The position numbers and the translations under genes were made by a program. DNA of 59,070 nucleotides from a bacterium (GTDB taxonomy: Bacteria > Pseudomonadota > Alphaproteobacteria > Ferrovibrionales > Ferrovibrionaceae): contig JALHMN010000004.1 of NCBI GenBank assembly GCA_022844005.1, positions 1 through 59,070 on the forward strand, written 5' to 3'. Below the pieces are notes generated by a model. It searched no databases and was not told the DNA's origin. It was given only the letters and a program-made list of their open reading frames with translations. Positions 1-8,571 of this stretch are shown in pieces (the first letter of the stretch is position 1; each line of letters starts with the position of its first letter).

Positions 1-1109
1 AGGACCACGAGATCGGCCGGATTGCCGAGGGCGATACCGTAGTCCTTCAGGTTCATCAGCCGCGCGGCGCTGCCCGTCACCATGTCGAGGCAGGTGGCGA
101 GATCGGCCGGGCGGCCGAGCTGCGCCACATTCGCGTAGAGATTGGCCATCCGGATCAGCGAGGCATCGCCGAAAGGCGTGAAGGGATTCAGCACGTTGTT
201 GGTGGCGAGCGAACAGGTGACACCCTGTTCGACCAGCCTGTGCGCCGGTGTTACCCCGCGCGGCACGTTGTGGTCGCGATCGCGGCCCATGAGATAGAGA
301 TCGGTGGCCGGCAGCACGGTGAGCCCGACACCGGCGGAGGAGAGACGCCGGCCGATTGCCGCCAGCCTGTCCGCCGGGATGGCGGAAAGCTTGGTGACAT
401 GGCCGATGGCGACACGCCCGCCCCAGCGGTTGAGATCGGCCTGGCGGCAGACTTCCTCCACCGTCATCCGCGAGGGGTCGAGATCGAAATCGAGATGGAA
501 GTCGATATCGATGTCGAAGCGCCGCGCGATGGCGAAGATGCGGGCGATCTGGCCGTGCGGGTCGGCGTCGGTATAGGGACAGCCGCCGATCAGGTCGGCG
601 CCTTGCTCGCAAGCTTCGATCAGCAGCTCCTCGGTGCCGGGATCGTTCAGCAGACCTTCCTGGGGGAAGACGCAGATTTCGATATCGACGGCCCAGGCAT
701 AGTCTGTCTTCAGCCGGCGAATGGCGTCGAAGCTGCGCAAGCCGATACGCGGGTCGACCTCCACATGCGTCCTGATCCGCATCGTACCCTGGGGGATCGC
801 CTTCTTCAGCACCGTCTCGGCGCGGGCATAGACGTCCTCCTCGGTGAAGGCCCGCTTCGCGGCCGCCACGCCCGCGATGGCATCGGCCAGCGTGCCGTCC
901 ACCCGGCAGCGGTCGAGGATGCAGGCCTTGTCGAGATGCAGGTGGGTTTCGACGAAGCCCGGCAGCACCAGGCGTCCACCGGCGTCCTGCTCCGGCGAAT
1001 CTGCGGCGATCGACGCTTCGAGAGCGGCGATCAGGCCATCGCGGATGCCGATGTCGGCCGCTGTGCCGTCGGCGAGACGGGCGCGGCGAAGAACGAGATC
1101 GAAACCCAC
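1..1109 (-). CDS. Cytosine-deaminase-like amidohydrolase (3' end cut by window)
   Basis: Metal-dependent hydrolase of the amidohydrolase superfamily, closest in layout to cytosine deaminase and related ring or amide deaminases. The reading frame starts at a GTG (1109-1107), 5 nt after the stop of the FAH-family gene, and is open to base 1. Visible metal-site motifs are THLHLDK (His56 and His58), a second His in DFHLDFDLD and GHVTKLS. The late segment reads ATNNVLNPFTPFGD, where cytosine deaminase has an Asp-rich HDDVFDPW, so the substrate may not be cytosine. It is probably co-transcribed with the upstream FAH gene. Family assignment is firm, substrate unknown; the C-terminus lies outside the window. 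Confidence 0.82.
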   Translation of the reverse strand, partial: MGFDLVLRRARLADGTAADIGIRDGLIAALEASIAADSPEQDAGGRLVLPGFVETHLHLDKACILDRCRVDGTLADAIAGVAAAKRAFTEEDVYARAETVLKKAIPQGTMRIRTHVEVDPRIGLRSFDAIRRLKTDYAWAVDIEICVFPQEGLLNDPGTEELLIEACEQGADLIGGCPYTDADPHGQIARIFAIARRFDIDIDFHLDFDLDPSRMTVEEVCRQADLNRWGGRVAIGHVTKLSAIPADRLAAIGRRLSSAGVGLTVLPATDLYLMGRDRDHNVPRGVTPAHRLVEQGVTCSLATNNVLNPFTPFGDASLIRMANLYANVAQLGRPADLATCLDMVTGSAARLMNLKDYGIALGNPADLVV

Positions 1110-1114
1110 AATAC

Positions 1115-2281
1115 TCAGATCAGGCCGCGCGCGGCGAGGTTACGCATCAGCGCGCTCGCTCCGAAAGCCCAGGGCTCGACCTTGTCGGAGGTGGTGACCC
1201 GGTTGACGAGTGCGCCCAACCGGGGCGAGGCGATGGTGACCACGTCACCCAGGTGATGGGTGAAGCCCTGCCCCGCCGCGCCGCGGTCCTTGGTCGGCGC
1301 GAACATGGTACCGGTGAACAGCATGGCGCCGTCGGGATACTGGTGCGTGGAGCAGACGAGCTGGCCGGCGAGGTCGGGCAGGTCGCGGCTGATCTTCGAA
1401 AGCGAGCTCGAGCCTTCCATCACGAAACTGTCGTCGCCCTCGACCTTGAGCGAAACCTCGACCTTGCGCAGGTCGTCCAAGGTGAAGCCCTCGTCGAACA
1501 GGCGGATGAAGGGGCCGATGGAGCAGGAACCGGCATTGTCCTTGGCCTTGCCGAGCAGCAGCGCGCTCCGGCCTTCGACATCGCGGAGATTGACGTCGTT
1601 GCCGAGCGCGGCGCCGACGATCTTCCCCGAGGCGGCGATGGCGAGCACCACCTCCGGCTCCGGGTTGTTCCAGGAGGAGGCCGGATGGATGCCGATCTCG
1701 GCGCCGATGCCGACCGAGGAGAGCGGCTGGGCCTTGGTGAAGATCTCCGCATCGGGGCCGATGCCGACCTCTAGATACTGTGACCAGGCGCCGCGCTGGA
1801 TCAGCACGGCCTTGAGCCGTGCCGCTTCCTCCGAACCCGGTTTCAGGGTGGCGAGACTGCCACCGATCTCGGCCAGGATGGAGGCGCGCACCTCATCCGC
1901 CCGGCCGGCATCGCCGCGCACCTGCTCCTCCACCACGCGTTCCAGCATGGAGGCCACGAAGGTGACGCCCGCCGCCTTCACCGCCTGCAGGTCGCAAGGG
2001 GCGAGGAACCAGGGGAGTGATGGATCGCGCTTCAGGCAGTTCGCCAGGATCGCCGCGGTGTCGCCGATGCGCTCGCCGGCGAAGCCTCGGACGGAAGCAG
2101 TGGGATCGGGCAGGTTCAGGAGATCGGCGGTGGTCGGCGCCAGCTCGCTGATGTCGAAGACGCCGTCGGGGCGGATCGCCACCACGGCCGGGCCGGGGGG
2201 ATTGCCGGGCCGCCAGGCGCGGCCGACCAGGGTGGCGGTGGCGGCATCCTTCGGAAGAACCTGATCGATCGCGAGCTGCAT
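1115..2281 (-). CDS. Fumarylacetoacetate-hydrolase-fold protein, GguC/AraD1-like
   Basis: A 388-residue protein. The start MQLAIDQV follows a GGGAGGGG ribosome-binding region. The C-terminal two thirds carry the FAH-fold signatures GAEIGIHPASSW, NNPEPEVVL and GNDVNLRDVEG, typical of the GguC/AraD1 branch that includes 2-keto-3-deoxy-sugar-acid dehydratases. Glu residues of the EPE motif would bind the divalent metal. It sits between trpE(G) and the amidohydrolase on the same strand, 25 bp downstream of trpE(G), and may be read through from the trp transcript. The exact substrate cannot be deduced; a role in sugar-acid or other keto-acid breakdown is inferred from the family only. Confidence 0.75.
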   Translation of the reverse strand: MQLAIDQVLPKDAATATLVGRAWRPGNPPGPAVVAIRPDGVFDISELAPTTADLLNLPDPTASVRGFAGERIGDTAAILANCLKRDPSLPWFLAPCDLQAVKAAGVTFVASMLERVVEEQVRGDAGRADEVRASILAEIGGSLATLKPGSEEAARLKAVLIQRGAWSQYLEVGIGPDAEIFTKAQPLSSVGIGAEIGIHPASSWNNPEPEVVLAIAASGKIVGAALGNDVNLRDVEGRSALLLGKAKDNAGSCSIGPFIRLFDEGFTLDDLRKVEVSLKVEGDDSFVMEGSSSLSKISRDLPDLAGQLVCSTHQYPDGAMLFTGTMFAPTKDRGAAGQGFTHHLGDVVTIASPRLGALVNRVTTSDKVEPWAFGASALMRNLAARGLI

Positions 2282-2306
2282 CTCGGCCCCTCCCCTCGGG
2301 TTGTCG

Positions 2307-4487
2307 TTACTCCGCCGCCGCGGCCACCGGGCGGCGGGCGAAGGCGCGGAGCGCGTTGGCCACGATGTTGGGGCCGATGTCACCGCTCGCCGTCATGATC
2401 GATTCCGGATGGAACTGCACCGCGGCGATCGGCTCGCTGACATGCTCCAGGGCCATGATCACGCCGTCATCGGAGCGCGCGGTGACCTTGAAGGCTGCCG
2501 GCAGCTTCTCCGGGATCGCATAGAGCGAGTGGTAGCGCCCGGCGCGGAACTGCCGCGGCAGGTCGGCGAAGAGGCGGCTGCCCTCGTCCACCACATCGAT
2601 GCCCGAGGGCTTGCCGTGGCGGGGGATGTCGAGCTGTCCCAAGGTGCCGCCGAAATGCTCCACCAGCGCCTGCAGACCGAGGCAGACACCGAAGATCGGC
2701 AGGCCGCGGGCCCGGATCTTCGCGATCGTGGCGGGGATGCCGAATTCGGCCGGATTGCCGGGACCGGGCGAGAGCACGACCATCGACCAGTCCTGCTCGA
2801 TATAGGGGCCGGCATGGTTGTGGCGCACGGTGAGCACTTCGGCGCCCTGGCGGCGGAAACAGTCGCCCAGCATGTGGACGAAGCTGTCCTCGTAGTCGAT
2901 CAGGAGCAGCCGCATGCCGCGCCCGGCGGGCGGCGGCGGGGCGACGCCGGCCGGCGCCTGGCCCGACATCGCCTCCTCGGCGCGCCGCAGGGTTTCGAGG
3001 AGGGCGGCGATCTTCACCCGGCATTCCGTCTCCTCGGCCTCCGGATCGGAATCGGCGAGCAGCGTGGCGCCGGCGCGCATCTCGGCGACACCGCCGGCGA
3101 GGCGGATGGTGCGGAGTGTCAGGCCGGTATCGCAGTCGCCGTCGAAGGTGAGGCGGCCGACGGCGCCGCCGTACCAGCGCCGCGTGGTCTTCTCGCGCTG
3201 TTCGATCAGCGCGGCGGCGCGGGCCTTGGGCGCGCCGGTGACGGTGACGGCCCAGCAATGGGTGAGGAAGGCGTCGACGGCATCGCGATCGGGGCGGAGC
3301 CGGCCTTCCACGTGATCCACCGTATGGATCAGGTGGCTGTACATTTCGATCTGGCGCCGGCCGATGACCTTGACCGAGCCCGGGTCGCAGATGCGCGCCT
3401 TGTCGTTGCGGTCGACATCGGTGCACATGGTGAGCTCGCACTCGTCCTTGACCGAGTTGAGCAGTTCCTTCACCCGGTCGGCATCCTCGAGCGCGTCGCG
3501 GCCACGGCGAATGGTGCCGCTGATCGGGCAGGTCTCCACCCGTTTGCCGGTGATGCGGACGAACATCTCGGGCGAGGCGCCGATCAGGTGCTCGCCCCCT
3601 AAGTTGATCACGAAGCCGAAGGGGCTGGGGTTGACCGCCGAGAGCGTCCGGAAGAGCTCCGATGCCCGGGCCGTGGTGCGGCGATAGGAGGAGAAGGACG
3701 GCACCACCTCGAAGAGATCGCCGCGGGCGAAATAGGGCATCACGTCGCGGACGATCTGGGCATAGCCGCCGGGCGGCAAATCGGCTTCGCCCGGGAGCGT
3801 TGCGACCGAGTTCGGCGAGATCGTCGGCGTGCGGCGGTCGAGCGCCACGGTGCTGCCGGCCAAGGTCTCGAACTCGTAGTCGTAGCGGGTCAGCCGGTCG
3901 CTGCCCTTCTCGATCACGTAGATGCGGTCGGGCAGGTGCAGCACGACGTCACGCTGATCGGCCGGGCGTTCCTTGGCCAGGGGGATCGGCTCGAACTGGT
4001 GCAGCATGTCGTAGCCGAAGGCGCCGTAGAGCCCGAGGTGGCGGTCTTCGTCGGAGCGGAACAGATCCAGCACCGTGCGCACGAGGCTGAATACGGAAGG
4101 CTGCCGGCTCCTCTCGTCCTCGGTGAAGCTTTCGGATCGCCGGATCACCTCGCCGGTGAGGCATTCCTCGTCGGCGCTGTCGATCCGCAGGTGCGGATTG
4201 CCCGCGAGCGCGGATGCGATGGCGGGAAGAAGGACGCGGCCACGGGGATTGAGCGCGGTTACCTCGATCCGATATCCCCGGGCGGCGATCTCCAGCGGCG
4301 GATCGATATAGGCCACCGTCCAGCGGGCGTAGCGCCCCGGATAGTCGACGGCGCAGCGGAAGAAGCTGCCGCGACGGGCATCCAGCCCGTCGACAAGGGT
4401 GACCAGACTGGCCGGATCGGTCAGTTCATAGGCATGGCGGGTGACACGGACACCGCCTTCGGTGAGGTATCGGCTGACAGCACTCAT
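2307..4487 (-). CDS. trpE(G): Anthranilate synthase, fused TrpE-TrpG
   Basis: Converts chorismate and glutamine to anthranilate, the first step of tryptophan synthesis. The 726-residue chain fuses the chorismate-binding TrpE part (about residues 1-500; motifs GASPEMFVR, CPISGTIRRG and DVDRNDKARICDPGSV) to a class I glutamine amidotransferase (about 525-720; catalytic Cys in FGVCLGLQAL, His/Glu in QFHPESI). The fused form is characteristic of rhizobia, Azospirillum and relatives. A Trp-rich leader ORF and alternative RNA helices lie immediately upstream (4511-4650), so attenuation is the likely control. Start MSAVSRYLTEGG is the first ATG after the leader region. Confidence 0.95.
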   Translation of the reverse strand: MSAVSRYLTEGGVRVTRHAYELTDPASLVTLVDGLDARRGSFFRCAVDYPGRYARWTVAYIDPPLEIAARGYRIEVTALNPRGRVLLPAIASALAGNPHLRIDSADEECLTGEVIRRSESFTEDERSRQPSVFSLVRTVLDLFRSDEDRHLGLYGAFGYDMLHQFEPIPLAKERPADQRDVVLHLPDRIYVIEKGSDRLTRYDYEFETLAGSTVALDRRTPTISPNSVATLPGEADLPPGGYAQIVRDVMPYFARGDLFEVVPSFSSYRRTTARASELFRTLSAVNPSPFGFVINLGGEHLIGASPEMFVRITGKRVETCPISGTIRRGRDALEDADRVKELLNSVKDECELTMCTDVDRNDKARICDPGSVKVIGRRQIEMYSHLIHTVDHVEGRLRPDRDAVDAFLTHCWAVTVTGAPKARAAALIEQREKTTRRWYGGAVGRLTFDGDCDTGLTLRTIRLAGGVAEMRAGATLLADSDPEAEETECRVKIAALLETLRRAEEAMSGQAPAGVAPPPPAGRGMRLLLIDYEDSFVHMLGDCFRRQGAEVLTVRHNHAGPYIEQDWSMVVLSPGPGNPAEFGIPATIAKIRARGLPIFGVCLGLQALVEHFGGTLGQLDIPRHGKPSGIDVVDEGSRLFADLPRQFRAGRYHSLYAIPEKLPAAFKVTARSDDGVIMALEHVSEPIAAVQFHPESIMTASGDIGPNIVANALRAFARRPVAAAAE

Positions 4488-4510
4488 GGCGGGGGTACTC
4501 GATCGCTGGG

Positions 4511-4575
4511 AAAGCGGGCGCCCGCGCGGATCAGCGCACGGACAGGGAAGACGCGCGGCTCACCGGCCGCCGCGC
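4511..4575 (-). promoter_or_regulatory. trp attenuator: alternative hairpins between trpL and trpE(G)
   Basis: Read on the minus strand, four complementary segments occur in order: 1 = GCGCGGC (4575-4569, inside trpL), 2 = GCCGCGCG (4559-4552), 3 = CGCGCGGGC (4528-4520), 4 = GCCCGC (4519-4514) followed by TTT. Segments 1:2 pair over 7 bp around the trpL stop codon. 2:3 pair through CCGCGCG/CGCGCGG. 3:4 form a short GC hairpin with a brief T-run. This matches a classical translating-ribosome attenuator, though the 3:4 terminator is short and its T-run weak. Confidence 0.7.
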
Positions 4576-4613
4576 CATCGCCAAGACCACCAGAGCCCGA
4601 TCGATGCCTTCAT
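4560..4613 (-). CDS. trpL: trp operon leader peptide
   Basis: A 17-codon ORF encoding MKASIGLWWSWRWRGGR, with four Trp codons in a six-codon stretch, 72 bp upstream of trpE(G) on the same strand. Such clustered Trp codons are the hallmark of a leader peptide whose translation senses charged tRNA-Trp. No ordinary ribosome-binding site is visible: the predicted transcription start (about 4613-4616) falls at or within 3 nt of the ATG, so translation may be leaderless, as I recall for rhizobial trpL. The 3' part of the ORF forms segment 1 of the attenuator. Confidence 0.88.
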   Translation of the reverse strand: MKASIGLWWSWRWRGGR

Positions 4614-4622
4614 AATGACGCC

Positions 4623-4650
4623 AGTATGCGGGAGCGCCGCGCCCTGTCAA
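4623..4650 (-). promoter_or_regulatory. Promoter of trpL-trpE(G)
   Basis: On the minus strand a perfect -35 TTGACA (4650-4645) is followed after 16 nt by CATACT (4628-4623) as -10. It lies just downstream of the proS stop codon and 10 nt before the trpL ATG. Confidence 0.7.
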
Positions 4651-4661
4651 CCGCACCCGGT

Positions 4662-5984
4662 TCAACCATTCGGGATGAGCCGGCCGAGCGCTGCATCCAG
4701 CGCCACTTCCTGCTTCTCTCCCGTGGCACGGCGCTTCAACTCGACCACGCCGTTCTTGGCTCCCCGTGGCCCGACCACCACCTGCCAGGGCAAGCCGATC
4801 AGGTCCATGGTGGCGAACTTGGCGCCGGCACGGTCGGCGGTGTCGTCGTACAGGACCTCGCGCCCGGCGGCGCGCAGGCGTCCATAGAGGTCGCTGCAGA
4901 GCGAGGCGCAGGCGGCATCGTCGGGCTTCAGGTCGATGATGCCGATATCGAAAGGCGCCACGGCGTCGGGCCAGATGATACCGGCATCGTCGTGGCTCGC
5001 TTCGATGATCGCGCCCAGCAATCTGGACACCCCGATACCATAGGAGCCCATGTGGACGGTGACGGGGTTGCCGTCCGGACCGGCGACCTGGGCCTTCAAG
5101 GGCTCGGAATACTTGGTGCCGAAATAGAAGATGTGGCCGACCTCGATCCCGCGGGCTGACAACTGCTGGCCCGCCGGCAGCGCGTCGAAGCGGGCGGCAT
5201 CGTGCTTCTCGTCGGTCGCGGCATAGGGTGCGGTCCAGCTGTCGACGATGGGCTGCAGATCGACGTCGTAGTCGACTTCCTGGGAGAGGACGTCGCGATC
5301 CACGAGCGCCTTGTCGCAGAAGACACCGCTTTCGCCGGTCTCGGCCAGGACGATGAACTCGTGGCTGAGATCGCCACCGATCGGGCCGGTATCGGCCTGC
5401 ATGGGAATGGCCTTCAGGCCCATACGGGCAAAGGTGCGAAGATAGGCCACGAACATCTTGTTGTAGGCACGCCGCGCACCCGCCTGGTCGATGTCGAAGG
5501 AGTAGCTGTCCTTCATCAGGAACTCGCGGCCCCGCATGACGCCGAAGCGCGGACGCACCTCGTCGCGGAACTTCCACTGGATGTGATAGAGCAGCTTCGG
5601 CAGTTCCTTGTAGCTCTTCACCTCGGAACGAAAGATCGTGGTGATCAGCTCCTCGTTGGTCGGGCCGTAGAGCATCTCGCGCTCGTGGCGGTCCTGGATG
5701 CGGAGCATTTCCTTGCCGTAATCCTCATAGCGACCGCTTTCGCGCCAGAGATCGGCCGACTGGATGGTCGGCATCAGAAGCTCGAGGCAGCCGGCCGCAT
5801 CCTGTTCCTCGCGCACGATCTGCTCGATCCGCTTCAGGACGCGGAAGCCGAGCGGCAGCCAGGAATAGATGCCCGAAGAAGCCTGCCTGATCATGCCCGC
5901 GCGCAGCATGAGGCGATGCGAGACGATCTGGGCCTCGCTCGGATTCTCTTTCAGGACAGGCAGGAAGTAGCGGCTGAGGCGCAT
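4662..5984 (-). CDS. proS: Prolyl-tRNA synthetase, short alphaproteobacterial type
   Basis: Charges tRNA-Pro with proline. The 440-residue protein starts [19 protein letters not shown] and has the class II core: motif 2-like [24 protein letters not shown], motif 3-like [16 protein letters not shown], and a C-terminal anticodon-binding domain ending in LKRRATGEK. It lacks the roughly 180-residue editing insertion of the long bacterial ProS (about 570 residues), as is normal in Alphaproteobacteria, where a separate YbaK/ProX-type deacylase usually edits mischarged tRNA. It is last of the same-strand series before the trp promoter; the trpL -35 begins within 20 bp of its stop. Confidence 0.95.
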   Translation of the reverse strand: MRLSRYFLPVLKENPSEAQIVSHRLMLRAGMIRQASSGIYSWLPLGFRVLKRIEQIVREEQDAAGCLELLMPTIQSADLWRESGRYEDYGKEMLRIQDRHEREMLYGPTNEELITTIFRSEVKSYKELPKLLYHIQWKFRDEVRPRFGVMRGREFLMKDSYSFDIDQAGARRAYNKMFVAYLRTFARMGLKAIPMQADTGPIGGDLSHEFIVLAETGESGVFCDKALVDRDVLSQEVDYDVDLQPIVDSWTAPYAATDEKHDAARFDALPAGQQLSARGIEVGHIFYFGTKYSEPLKAQVAGPDGNPVTVHMGSYGIGVSRLLGAIIEASHDDAGIIWPDAVAPFDIGIIDLKPDDAACASLCSDLYGRLRAAGREVLYDDTADRAGAKFATMDLIGLPWQVVVGPRGAKNGVVELKRRATGEKQEVALDAALGRLIPNG

Positions 5985-6050
5985 TGCGACATCCAGGGTA
6001 AGGGCTTCCGGCCTATTTACGGACCCCGAGGGATCGCCGCAATGACGCTC

Positions 6051-6560
6051 TCAGCGCCGCGAACAGGCGAGCAGCACGTCCGATTGCAGGCCGGCGTCCA
6101 ACGGCTTTCCATCCAGCGTGGCCTTCCCGGTGAGAAGGTCGACCTTCACTTCACCCACCACGATCTCGGAGGCGCCGAGCGCGCCCCTCGCCACCGGCAG
6201 GTCGCGCTTCAGCAGGACGCGCACCTGCTCCGGACCGACGCCGCTCAAGGGAAGGTCCGCGGGAGCCACGGGCTTGCCATGAACGTCGAGGCCCGGCTGG
6301 TAGGCAACGTCCGGCGCGGGCTGATGGGCCGTCAGGGCGCGACAGGTAGTCCTGCCGACCACCACGATCTCAAGTGGTTGTGCAAGACCGATCTCAGGCA
6401 AGAAAATGGCGCCGACAACCCCAGCAAGCGAAAGAATCTTGATGACGCGGCTGCGGAATCGCGCTAATTTTTCCAGCGATAAATAGAGCTTCCGGCGCGT
6501 TTCGTTGGCCGGGCGGTCCAAGTCTTGGGAGGAAGGCCCCGCAGGGTGGTTGCCGTTCAT
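6051..6560 (-). CDS. Hypothetical membrane-anchored protein
   Basis: A 169-residue protein I do not recognise. A basic, polar N-terminus (residues 1-38) precedes one hydrophobic segment around VIKILSLAGVVGAIFLPEIG (about 39-59), which could be an uncleaved anchor or a long signal sequence. The remainder is soluble with two Cys (TTCRAL and LLACSRR), possibly a disulfide if exported. It lies 66 bp upstream of proS and 77 bp downstream of the DUF1467 gene, same strand, as part of a tail of the nuo-birA-coaX-rnj series. Start MNGNHPAG is the only upstream ATG giving the full hydrophobic segment. Confidence 0.6.
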   Translation of the reverse strand: MNGNHPAGPSSQDLDRPANETRRKLYLSLEKLARFRSRVIKILSLAGVVGAIFLPEIGLAQPLEIVVVGRTTCRALTAHQPAPDVAYQPGLDVHGKPVAPADLPLSGVGPEQVRVLLKRDLPVARGALGASEIVVGEVKVDLLTGKATLDGKPLDAGLQSDVLLACSRR

Positions 6561-6603
6561 GAGCGGCCATCCTTAAGAGATGGGTCAAGACTGCCGAAAG
6601 GCG

Positions 6604-6639
6604 ATGGCGCGGGATCCTCGGATCCGGCGCCATTTTTTT
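6604..6639 (+). terminator. Long hairpin with T7 tail, oriented for plus-strand transcripts
   Basis: Arms 6604-6617 and 6620-6633 are complementary over 14 positions with one mismatch, separated by a 2-nt loop, and are followed by TTTTTTT on the plus strand. On the minus strand, the direction of all flanking genes, the A-run comes before the hairpin and no good T-run follows. The T-run overlaps the stop codon of the DUF1467 gene. Confidence 0.5.
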
Positions 6640-6898
6640 ACTCCTGGCGCCAATAGGTGCCGATACCGAAAACGTCGTAAGCTTGGGCGAAATAGAACCC
6701 GACGAACAGCAAGGCTGCAATGCCGGTGGTCAGCGCCGCCTTGTACAGCAGCAGCGGCCGCACAGGCGCGCTGGAAGCCTGGCCCGGCACCGCCTCTTCG
6801 CCCGCCTCTTCGGGCGTTCTCACGCCGATCGGCAAGACGCAGAACAAGACACACCACCAGATGATCACAAAGACCATCATTCCAGTGTACCAGTTCAT
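6638..6898 (-). CDS. DUF1467 family small membrane protein
   Basis: An 86-residue inner-membrane protein with two hydrophobic helices (about residues 6-26, MMVFVIIWWCVLFCVLPIGV, and 52-72, LYKAALTTGIAALLFVGFYFA) joined by an acidic loop. Length, the WW motif and the PIGVRTP sequence fit DUF1467, a family seen in Alphaproteobacteria. Its function is unknown. The start overlaps the rnj stop by 4 bp, indicating translational coupling with RNase J. Confidence 0.8.
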   Translation of the reverse strand: MNWYTGMMVFVIIWWCVLFCVLPIGVRTPEEAGEEAVPGQASSAPVRPLLLYKAALTTGIAALLFVGFYFAQAYDVFGIGTYWRQE

Positions 6899-8571
6899 CG
6901 CCGTGCTCCGATCCGCAGGACATTCACGTCCAGATGAGGCCGGCGCTCCACCCGCGCGCGCACGGCGGCGCGAATCGCCTTGCGTACCGCCTCGATCACT
7001 TTCCCATCGTCGAACCTAAGACGAGGCGGCATCGCCTCGATCGACCGAGCGACCGCGTCAGACATGTCGTCGTCGAATCCGTCATTTTCCTCGTCCGCGA
7101 CACCGACGGGAGAGACCGAGGGATCGGCCGCGAGATCCCCGCTCTGGTCCAGCACGACGGTCACCACGATCACGCCGTTGAACATCAGCCGGCGGCGGCG
7201 GCGAATCAACTCGCCATCGGGGGCAACGAGATCGGCTTCCCCGTCATAGGCGAGCCGTCCGGCCGGAACCTGCCCTATCACGCGCGGCTTCCCCGGCCCG
7301 AGTTCGAGGACATCGCCGTTCGCCACCGACACCGCCTGGGGCACTTGCAGGCTGAGCGCGAAGCGAGCGTGTTCGGCTATGTGCCGGGCTTCGCCATGCA
7401 CCGGCACGGCCAATCTGGGACGAACCAGCGCATACATCTCGGCCAGTTCCTCGCGCCCCGGATGGCCGGAGACATGGACGAAATGATCCTTCTCGGTGAT
7501 CACCTCGATACCGTCCCGCGCGAGCCTGTTGTGGAGGGCGAATAGTGTCCGCTCGTTGCCCGGGATGATCTTTGAGGAGAAGACCACCGTGTCTCCCTTC
7601 GACAAGGTGATGTGCCGGTGCTCCCCATTCGAGATGCGCCCCATGGCGCCTTGAGGCTCGCCCTGACAGCCGGTGCAGAGCAGCAGCACCTTGTCGCGCG
7701 GCAGGAAGCCGGCATCCTTGTCGGCGATGATCGGCGGCAGATCCCGGAGATATCCCGCTTCGCGCGAGGCATCCAGGATTCGCCAGAGCGATCGCCCCAC
7801 GACGACGAGGTGGCGCTCCAGTGCCTCGGCCACGCGCGCAATGCTCTCGAAGCGCGCGACATTGGAGGCAAAGGTGGTGATGGCGATGCGCCCGGGCTTG
7901 TCGCGCAGGAGCGGCAGGAGGCTTTCGCGGACATCCGCCTCCGACCCCGATCGCGTGGCATTGAAGACATTGGTCGAATCACAGACCAGTGCCAGCACAC
8001 CCTTCTCCCCGAAGGCCCTGAGCGTTTCACGGTCGGTGACATCACCCACCAGCGGCGTGTCGTCCAGCTTCCAATCCCCGGAATGCATGACCGTACCGAC
8101 GGCTGTCTCCACCGCCAGCGACATCGATTCCGGTATCGAATGGGTAATTCCGATAGGCGTCACCGTGAAAGGTGCCAGATCCAGCCGGTCGCCCGGCTCA
8201 TAGATGTGGATCGGCACCACATCTTCGAGCCCGACCTCGGCCAGCTTGCGGCGCAGGATGGATGCGGCAAATCGGGTCGCATAGACCGGACAGCGCAGGC
8301 GCGGCCAAAGGTGATGTACGGCTCCCAGGTGATCTTCGTGGGCATGGGTCAGCACCAGGGCGACCAGATCGTCCTTCTCCCCCTCGATGAAGGCCGGGTC
8401 CGGCATCAGGATGTCGATGCCGGGCAGGCTCTCGTCGGCGAAGGTAATGCCGAGATCCACCATCAGCCACTTGCCGGCATGACCATAGAGGGTGAGGTTC
8501 ATTCCGATCTCGCCGGCGCCGCCGAGCGGCACCATGACGAGACGGCCATCGCGGGTGTCGGTTGCTTTCAT
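6895..8571 (-). CDS. rnj: Ribonuclease J
   Basis: Metallo-beta-lactamase/beta-CASP ribonuclease with 5'-3' exo- and endonuclease activity in RNA maturation and decay. The 558-residue chain has the zinc motif THAHEDHLG (His76, His78, Asp80, His81), a second-metal His/Asp in VMHSGDWKLD, the beta-CASP segment with TTFASNVARFESI, and HVSGHPGREEL followed by VHGE. The C-terminal domain ends in a basic helix, AVRKAIRAAVRARVERRPHLDVNVLRIG. It is coupled by 4-bp overlaps to coaX upstream and the DUF1467 gene downstream, an arrangement I recall as common in alphaproteobacteria. Confidence 0.93.
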   Translation of the reverse strand: MKATDTRDGRLVMVPLGGAGEIGMNLTLYGHAGKWLMVDLGITFADESLPGIDILMPDPAFIEGEKDDLVALVLTHAHEDHLGAVHHLWPRLRCPVYATRFAASILRRKLAEVGLEDVVPIHIYEPGDRLDLAPFTVTPIGITHSIPESMSLAVETAVGTVMHSGDWKLDDTPLVGDVTDRETLRAFGEKGVLALVCDSTNVFNATRSGSEADVRESLLPLLRDKPGRIAITTFASNVARFESIARVAEALERHLVVVGRSLWRILDASREAGYLRDLPPIIADKDAGFLPRDKVLLLCTGCQGEPQGAMGRISNGEHRHITLSKGDTVVFSSKIIPGNERTLFALHNRLARDGIEVITEKDHFVHVSGHPGREELAEMYALVRPRLAVPVHGEARHIAEHARFALSLQVPQAVSVANGDVLELGPGKPRVIGQVPAGRLAYDGEADLVAPDGELIRRRRRLMFNGVIVVTVVLDQSGDLAADPSVSPVGVADEENDGFDDDMSDAVARSIEAMPPRLRFDDGKVIEAVRKAIRAAVRARVERRPHLDVNVLRIGARR

